The position numbers were made by a program, and so were the translations under genes. Source: Nemertoderma westbladi (lineage: Eukaryota; Xenacoelomorpha; Nemertodermatida; Nemertodermatidae). From it: 60,403 nt of DNA. Location of the stretch: NCBI GenBank assembly GCA_032718475.1, contig JAUCBJ010001507.1, positions 1 through 60,403 of the forward strand, given 5' to 3'. Positions 54,034-60,403 of this stretch are shown here, piece by piece. Positions within the stretch are counted from its first letter, which is position 1. Every line of letters starts with the position of its first letter. The notes beneath the pieces are model-generated. The model was not told where the DNA came from. It did no database searches and saw only the letters and a list, made by a program, of their open reading frames with translations.

Positions 54034-54693
54034 ACCTCCAAAAGTGTATGGTATTGATGAAGTCTTGGAAACATCAAATTCATTATCACTTACAACTTCA
54101 GTCTCGTTGTCCTCAAAACAAGCTGTTTGTAGTACATCCTCTTCGTCTTTGCCTTTAATCAAATTTGTTAACCGTCTTAGTGCAGATTCCACATGATTTG
54201 GACTTACTTTAGCACCATGGGCAGCACTCATGGCAACTGACAAAACTAACAGCCTTTGTTCTTTTCCCAAACCCGCACTATCAAGCAACATGTAGGTAAA
54301 AGTGGTTTCACTTACCTCTACATCAAATTCCTTTGCTTCCTTTCTTAGCCTAGAAAACTGACTGCAATATCCCTGGAAATTTATGTCAGTTGTTTTGGCG
54401 AATGATTTTAATTTTATCCATGCCTCATACCCCTGTATTTGTTCGTCTTTAAGGTACAGTTTATCCAATTCTTTCACAATTGCCTCAAGGCCTACCTCAG
54501 AATCTAATTCTGCATCATCTATTGCCACACATGCAGATCGTGCCTCTCCATCCGGGAATGACAGAATAACCTCATAGGCCTGGTTTTTATTTTTAACAGT
54601 TGTTACTCTAGACCACATCCTAACAAGTTTGACCCATTCTTTATAGTCTTTCTCTAGTTTAGGCGGCTTATGCCGACATTCGCCTTCAGACAT
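54034..54693 (-). pseudogene. gag: Copia element: gag N-terminal portion
   Basis: Minus strand from ATG 54693 (MSEGECRHKPPKLEKDYKEW): a Copia-type gag (WVKLVRMWSRVT, YEVILSFPDGEAR, YEAWIKLKSFAKT, FQGYCSQFSRLRKEAKEF, SALRRLTNLIKGK). It stops resembling gag at about 54076, where the frame runs antisense into the inverted 42-bp copy of the LPPKVYGIDEVLETS region. Its natural continuation, the zinc knuckle, starts at the far end of the inverted block near 51750. Confidence 0.85.
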
Positions 54694-55300
54694 ACCGGTA
54701 GGCCTATCGCAGTTTGAGTAGGCCTAAGCCTGTAGGCTGATTCTGCTAGGCCTAGTCCAATAGAACTTTATTGTTAAACACGCAGCAGTAGGCCTATTAT
54801 AAACAAATTCAATAGCCCTACCATGGCCTACTCCCTGCAAACAGTCAACGTAAAACTAACGTTAAAATTGTGTCTCAGTTTCGTTAAAATCTAACAATGA
54901 CAAAACTAACAATAATCAAACGTTAATGACCGTTACAATTTTGTTGGAAATCAACAATTAGTAACTCAACTATAATCAAACGTTCAATTAGCGTTATAGT
55001 TTAGTTGAAAAATAACGCTTTCAAACTTCCTCTAATCAAACGTTATATTGCCGTTGATTTTCAGTTAGAAAACAACGTATCAAAATTTTAAATATTTCAA
55101 CGATAGATGAACGTTACACTTAAGTTGGAAATTCACAGAAAACATGTCATGCACTCCTTAAATTGTGATTGGTTTAATAATTTTGGCGGGAACATCAGGA
55201 TGTCAGTGTCAGGTACCCTATATACACAGCAGTACAGTTTACTGAGCTGCAATGAAATACTGTTTGTGTACTGGTTTTGCGCTGATGGCCTAGCTTAGTT
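54694..55300. repeat. Possible Copia 5' region; 60-bp degenerate tandem repeat at 54895-55130
   Basis: Four diverged units of about 60 bp, each with AATCAAACGTTA-like then (C/G)CGTTA...GTTGGAAA-(T)CAAC (near 54920, 54980, 55040 and 55100). AACGTT half-sites recur about every 30 bp. It lies upstream of the Copia gag (minus strand), so could be leader or LTR, but no matching 3' LTR was found. Confidence 0.5.
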
Positions 55301-56861
55301 GTCAGTCAGGGAAGCCTACCGTAGTACCGGTACCAGTACTAGCAGTAAGCATAAATGCAGTAATGTTAGTTACCATTCTGGTACCGGTAATGTTTGTGAC
55401 CTGAGTCAGATCAGAAGTAACCTACCGGTACCGCTGTACCGATACACCGGCACCATTACACCAGTAGCGCAGTACAGCAGTAGGCGAGAGGGCTACACAG
55501 CTAGCAGCTACGGCAGGCAGTTGGCCTTGCACTTCTGACTTCTGCACTTCCCGGACAGCCGGACCCAGTACCAGTACAGCAGTAAGCCTAAGCTACCGGC
55601 AGACCAGTACAGTTGCACGCTCATACGGTTCAGCTCAGCGGTAGGCCTATGTCATGTCAGAGCTCAGACAGTCAGAGCCAGTATGCAGGTGAGGTATGGC
55701 AGTATGGAGTCCGAGTATGCAGTATGAGGTATGCCTGCACCGGTAGGGTAAGACGGGGTAAAATGGGACATGGGGTAAAATGGGACATGTCGGGGTAAAA
55801 TGGGACATGGGGTCCCATTTTACCCCGTCTTACCCTAGATATGCAGATAGGCCTGTCCTGTCTGCCTACGTAAGACAGTAAGACTGGGTAAAATGGGACA
55901 TGGCGACATGGGGTACCGGTAGGCTACCAGTAAAATGGGGGGACAGCGGACAGGCATAATTTTGCTCATTTTTTTTTTAAAGGATAGCCTACTTTTAGCT
56001 AGGACAGAAGTAGTACCGGTACTACGGCAGTAAGGTACAGTCAGCCAGATTAAGTTTTTGTCCAGCCAGATAAAATCACACTTTTTTCCAGCCAGTTCAT
56101 GGAAATACCAGCCAGATGCTGGTTTGGATTTCAACTGGCTAGAAATGAGGCAGTTTTGTTATTAGCCTATTCTTACTAGGCCTAACGGTATTTATGATAC
56201 CGGTACCGGTACTGTTGTAACTATTTCATAGGAGCACCCAATTTATTGTACAAGCACTTAATTTAGTAGAATTTTAAGCCGGTTCTAATGATACTAATAT
56301 TAATTTTTTATCTGATAGGCATAGACCAGAGTTCAAATGCAGAAATGTACCATACAGAATAGGCCAATCTGCCTAGGGTAAACTGGGGAAATTCGGGATA
56401 AGGGAAATGCACGAAATGTGGGACAAGATCGGAAAATTTGGGACATAAAATTTTTTAAAAAAATACTGGTACCGTACCAGGCCTATTTTCTGATCTTGGG
56501 TGATTGTAAAATGCATCAGTCAGTATGCTACAACAGGTAGGCCTATCCGCCTATCCTACTAAGACAGACAGACAGAAAACTGAAAGTATTAAAGCATTAG
56601 CAGAAACAATTACGCATACCATTGCAGGTGGTCTAAAATGCTTCTTGTTTGTTTATTTTCATTTTTCAGAGGTACTAACAGCTGAAGGGAACAAGTTGGT
56701 AGAACAAAAATAAACAGTAACATATGCTATTGACTCTCATTTATTGTTTTGGTTAGATTAATTCGAATCCATCTATGTACGGTACCGACCGTAGGTGTCC
56801 ATTAATAAATTTACTATGGTACATTAGGCTAGTTGTAGGGCCTACTTAAATAAACAAAACA
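55301..56861. other. Intergenic, rich in TACCGGTA palindromes and GGGTAAAATGGGACA repeats
   Basis: Clusters of ACCGGTA/TACCGGTA occur at 55320-55455 and 56195-56215. At 55744-55837 is a hairpin element (listed separately), with degenerate copies of GGGTAAAATGGGACA at 55885-55905 and GGGTAAACTGGGGAAATTCG at 56384. CAGCCAGA repeats lie at 56042-56130. A possible acceptor (TTTTCATTTTTCAG, ~56668) precedes a 14-codon tail and AATAAA (~56710). Confidence 0.5.
55744..55837. mobile_element. Short hairpin MITE with TA-flanked ends
   Basis: GGGTAAGACGGGGTAAAATG (55746-55765) is matched by its reverse complement ending TTACCCTA (to 55837). The ends read TAGGGTAAGACGG / CCGTCTTACCCTA, with direct GGGGTAAAATGGGACATG repeats between. 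TA at both edges suggests a TA target. Confidence 0.6.
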
Positions 56862-57295
56862 ATGGATGGGAGATTGCCAGTATTCACTGGCTCAAGCAAA
56901 AGAAGCAAGCGTCGGAGATTGGCTAGGGAGTTACGGGCGTTAGAATTTGATTCTGATTCTGATTCCTTTGATTCACAAACTGCGATTTATAAATCTAAGA
57001 TGAATTCTGGTATTTTTAATCCAAACTTATGTCTAGCGTTGCCGATACAGGAATCTCCACGTGAACATTCTCAATATCAGCATGATACTGTTGATGATGA
57101 TCTTATTTCACATTGTGATCAAATCCAACCCCAAAATCATAGTGATTCAGAATCCGATCTTTCAGTTCTTTTTGGGGATGATCAGGCGCAGGCATTTTGT
57201 GACATTGAGCCCGATTCATATGATTACGATGCCGACATGTGCCCTTCTGATATTTGTTTAACTGATAATTTTGAACCCCCAACTGCTTCATTTAA
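56862..57295 (+). CDS. CACTA/EnSpm-type transposase, 5' part
   Basis: ATG 56862 in context AACAATGG starts MDGRLPVFTGSSKRSKRRRL, a basic stretch, then an acidic Ser/Asp-rich segment (EFDSDSDSFDSQ, SDSESDLSVLFGDD). At ASF (57291-57293) the frame enters the piggyBac insertion and stops within it (57317). Skipping the insert and one TTAA keeps the same frame (see 58852). This N-terminus is typical in composition of metazoan EnSpm proteins; function is inferred from the downstream part. Confidence 0.75.
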
Positions 57296-58847
57296 CCCTA
57301 TTAGTACCGGGCTATAAAATGTTGTACAAATACCGGGATGGGGTCATATTGACCCCCCCCTCTAAAATCTACAAATATTTACGAAAACGTCTGATTTTTT
57401 GTTTGTACGTAGGTATCACTTGTCTGGATCCGACCGAAAAAAAAAATTTTCGAAAAAATGTACTGGGGTGGTTATATTGCAGCACCAAAATTACAAGTAG
57501 TGCACAATTTTCACCAAATTTGAAAGTTACATTTTCGGCTAATTATTTTTCAATACAGGTTTTCTGGGGTGCAAAATACATTGGAAAATATTAAAAAATG
57601 ATATGATTACTATAAATGGCTGTTTAGTCCTCTCTGCGTAGGAAAAAAATGAAAAAAACAAGTAACCAGCACTTTTCAGTTAGAACACAAAATTTTTAAT
57701 TCACTTTTACGATGCTATAAATTCACATTTTCAGGTTTTCGAGGGCGCTGATTCTAATGGAATACATTTCTAATATGCCAGAGCATTGCTACTTGTGTTT
57801 TTCGGCGTAATTTTTCAAATTTTGGTGCTAGCACCAAATTTCGTACCCATCACCAAAAAGTACAAGTTTGCGATGTCCAGTGCTGTTTTTATTGATTCCA
57901 TCGGATTCAGGACCCTCATAAACCCGTATAACGCAAGAAACAAGGTGATACTATCTACTTATCAATTTGCATATTTTCCAAAATTTGGTGCTGGCACAAC
58001 AATTTTCACCCACCGGCGAAAAATACAAGTTTGAGAACTCTTATGAAATTTTTACTGATTCCATTGAATTCAGAACCATCACAAACCCGTATAACGCAAG
58101 AAACAAGGTGACACAATCAATTGATATATTTGATGGTTTTCAAAATTTGGTGCTAGCACCACATTTTGCACCCACATCCGAAAAATACAAGTTTGAGATG
58201 TCTAGTTCGATAATTATATTTTCCATTGAATTTAGAACAGCCATAAACCTCTAAAACGCAAGAAATAAATTGTCACAAGCAATTTTATCTATTGAATGGA
58301 TTTTCAAAATTTCGTGCTAGCACCAAAATTTGCACACAGCACCGAAAAATACAAGTTTGATACGCTTGGTGCAACTCGTATATATTTCATCGAATTCAGA
58401 AACCCAAAAAACCCCAATTGCGTAAAAAACAAGTTTCAAACGTTCAATTTACAAAATTGACTTATTTCAAAATTTGGTGTTGGCACCAAAATTTGGTACC
58501 CGCCGAAAAATACAAGTTTGAAATTTCTAAATCAATTGATATGAGTTCCATCAAATTTCTAACACCAAAAAACCGGTGTAAATCAAAATTAGAGATGTTA
58601 CAATTCATATTTAATGAAATGTAATTTTCAAAAAACGTCTCAAAAAAAGTGCCAAAAGTAGGGTTAAAAAATGGTGCTATAACTCGAAAAGTACCCAATA
58701 TTTTTGAAAACGGTTTTCACTACTAGGAAGACAATAGATTTTTAGGAAAAGTCATAAAATTTCAGATTCCCAACTGCGTTTGTTTCAGAATTATAATAAA
58801 AAAAACACGGGGGGGGTCATATTGACCCCCCCCCGGGTTTAATAGGG
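57296..58847 (-). mobile_element. Non-autonomous piggyBac-like element, copy 2 (1552 bp) inside the transposase gene
   Basis: Flanked by TTAA (57292-57295 and 58848-58851). The ends are CCCTATTAGTACCGGG and CCCGGGTTTAATAGGG, i.e. copy 1 in reverse. Subterminal GGTCATATTGACC-type palindromes lie next to both ends. GGTGCTAGCACC-type palindromes are at 57824, 57987, 58149, 58313 and 58476. Close to copy 1 in sequence and length; no transposase ORF. Confidence 0.93.
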
Positions 58848-58851
58848 TTAA

Positions 58852-60403
58852 ATCGGATGTCACACAGTGGGCAATTGTTGAACATATACCTCAAGCTTCT
58901 GTAAACAAACTTCTTAAAATCTTTCGTTCTCATTGTCCTCAATTCAATTTGCCCTTAGATTGTCGAACATTATTAGGAACACCCACCGAACTTATACCCC
59001 ATAAAACCATTGGAAGTGGTAAATATTATCATTTTGGATTGCGAAATGCGGTTCTTTTCATATGTCAAGTATCTGACGTGGATTCTAGTTTAAAAGAACT
59101 TGAGCTAGTTTTTGGGATTGACGGAATTCCGCTCTTTCACTCAAGTCAACAACAATTTTGGCCCATTTTAGTCAAAATTTTGAACATTGTAGATTCCTGT
59201 TGCAAACCAGTCGGCATATTTTGTGGTAATTCCAAACCGGAAAGTTTGGATGATTTCTTATCTGATTTTGTTAAGGATGTCACTACCTTGAATAGTTCTG
59301 GACTTACTTTTTGTGGTCAAAGTTATTCAATTCGCGTAGCATTTTTTGCTTGTGATGCACCCGCACGCTCTTATCTGAAATGTATTAAATCACATTCTGG
59401 CTATTATGGATGTGAGAAATGCGTTACAAAGGGCGAGAGAGTAAATGGCACTCAAGTGTTTTTAGATTTATCGCAACCGCTACACACAGATGAATTATTT
59501 GCGAGTTTATCCCAGCCAGATCACCATAAGGCAACTTCGTACCTTACTCATATAATTCCCGAAATTGGGATGGTTTCCCAATTCCCCTTAGATCCAATGC
59601 ATTTGTGTTACCTTGGAATCGTTCGTCGGATTTTGTATCTGTGGATGGGTTATAACCTGAATGAAAAAGATGGGAATAGGCTTCGAGGAAAAATTCGAAT
59701 AAGTGATCAACGAGCCATGTCACAGGTCATTGAAGAATCTCAATCAAGTATTCCATCAGAATTTTGTCGCAAACCTAGAGGTCTGAGTCAAGTAAAATAC
59801 TGGAAAGCAACTGAATTTCGCACATTTATTTTATATTTAGCACCGATTGTAAGCAGAAAAATTATACCTACCGACCAGTACAATAACCTTATTTTATTGC
59901 ACGTCAGCTTCTCATTGTTGTCAGCTGCAGGCAAGTTTAACACTGGCTCATCGATTGTTTTTAGTCATGAGTGTGATTATATTGAACCTCACATTATTGG
60001 CTACTGTGACAAATTGCTACATTTTTTTGTTGATGACTATTCGAAAATATATGGCAAATCAACAGTAACATACAATGTGCATTCATTGATTCACCTCACG
60101 AGTGATGTACAGTTGTATGGAAACTTAGAACGCTATTCCTGCTTTGACTTCGAAAATTATTTACAAATTTTGAAGAACAAAATTTCTGGGGGTAAAAATG
60201 TCCTTACTCAAATCGTCAGACGACTGCATGAGATGTCGACACAGGATAAAGATATTCAATCGAAAGCTACTGGACCGTCTGGTGATCGAATTAATTTAAA
60301 AAAACCTCATAGTAATGGCCCTATTGTTACTTGTTCCAGCAATGTAATTATTTATCAATATCAAGAAGCAGTAGATACTGTAGCTTCATTGAGGTTTCAA
60401 ATT
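58852..60403 (+). CDS. CACTA/EnSpm-type transposase, main part (runs off the window)
   Basis: Open without a stop from the insertion point to the window end (518 codons, 662 with the 5' part). It resembles the TNP2-like transposases of CACTA/EnSpm elements: a first catalytic-type Asp in FGIDGIPLFHSS..FWPIL (codon 59120), a second in CDAPARSYLKC (59354) followed by SGYYGCEKC, then PLDPMHLCYLGIVRRIL, and a Glu in WKATEFRTFILYLAP (59813). The C-terminal HECDYIEPHIIGYCDKLL, YNVHSLIHL and RYSCFDFENYL recall DUF4218. All three acidic residues are present. TIRs were not located: the 3' end is outside the window. The role would be cutting and pasting of its own element. Only the TTAA insertion disrupts it. 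Confidence 0.8.

Overview
The window is AT-rich eukaryotic DNA from an animal, most likely a marine invertebrate. The mobile-element mix (Bel/Pao, CsRn1-like Gypsy, Copia, CR1/L2-like and RTE-like LINEs, metazoan CACTA/EnSpm, piggyBac-like TTAA elements) and the frequent short palindromes TACCGGTA and TAGGCCTA suggest this. An echinoderm or related deuterostome is only a guess. I see no bacterial, plasmid or CRISPR features. Almost everything recognisable is transposable-element sequence or tandem repeat. One probable host gene is visible as spliced exons.

Layout. 0.3-3.2 kb: a CR1/L2-group LINE (minus). 4.1-5.8 kb: a Bel/Pao remnant (minus). 6.7-7.2 kb: a decayed SGNH-hydrolase domain. 8.2 kb: a tRNA-derived SINE. 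9.7-12.7 kb: two decayed element-like coding regions, one with a 35-codon (105-bp) in-frame tandem expansion, the other GIY-YIG nuclease-like. 13.75-15.0 kb: an 11-bp satellite. 16.2-17.8 kb: a non-autonomous piggyBac-like element inside a fossil LINE. 18.6-19.45 kb: a foldback-type element. 20.26-24.61 kb: a complete, young Gypsy (CsRn1-like) retrotransposon inserted into an older solo LTR. 25.4-26.2 kb: a third, truncated piggyBac copy.

26.24-26.43 kb is a first coding exon. Its phase matches an exon at 36.80 kb, and the intervening roughly 10.4-kb intron holds a Bel/Pao-like LTR element (26.7-35.25 kb, minus; gag-protease left, pol lost). The 3' LTR of that element is itself split by two tandem 1.2-1.4 kb units. 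A 38-bp minisatellite plus the downstream exons (35.8-39.2 kb) is repeated, apparently without change, at 46.6-50.0 kb. Between the copies lies a 72-bp satellite array split by a DNA transposon that carries an RTE-like LINE.

50.2-54.7 kb: a Copia element whose gag-protease-integrase block is inverted relative to its gag N-terminus and its reverse transcriptase. 56.86 kb to the window end: a CACTA/EnSpm transposase gene, open to the edge, interrupted only by a piggyBac-like insertion at a TTAA site.

Most useful observations: a textbook -1 frameshift signal (GGGAAAC, 5-nt spacer, long GC hairpin) at the Gypsy gag-pol junction; an RFX-type X-box palindrome in both Gypsy LTRs; five palindromes spaced 162-164 bp apart inside the piggyBac-like family; several nested insertions whose empty sites can be read from other sequence in the window; and the Copia inversion with 42-bp inverted duplications at its breakpoints. 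All domain calls are by eye; no database search was possible.
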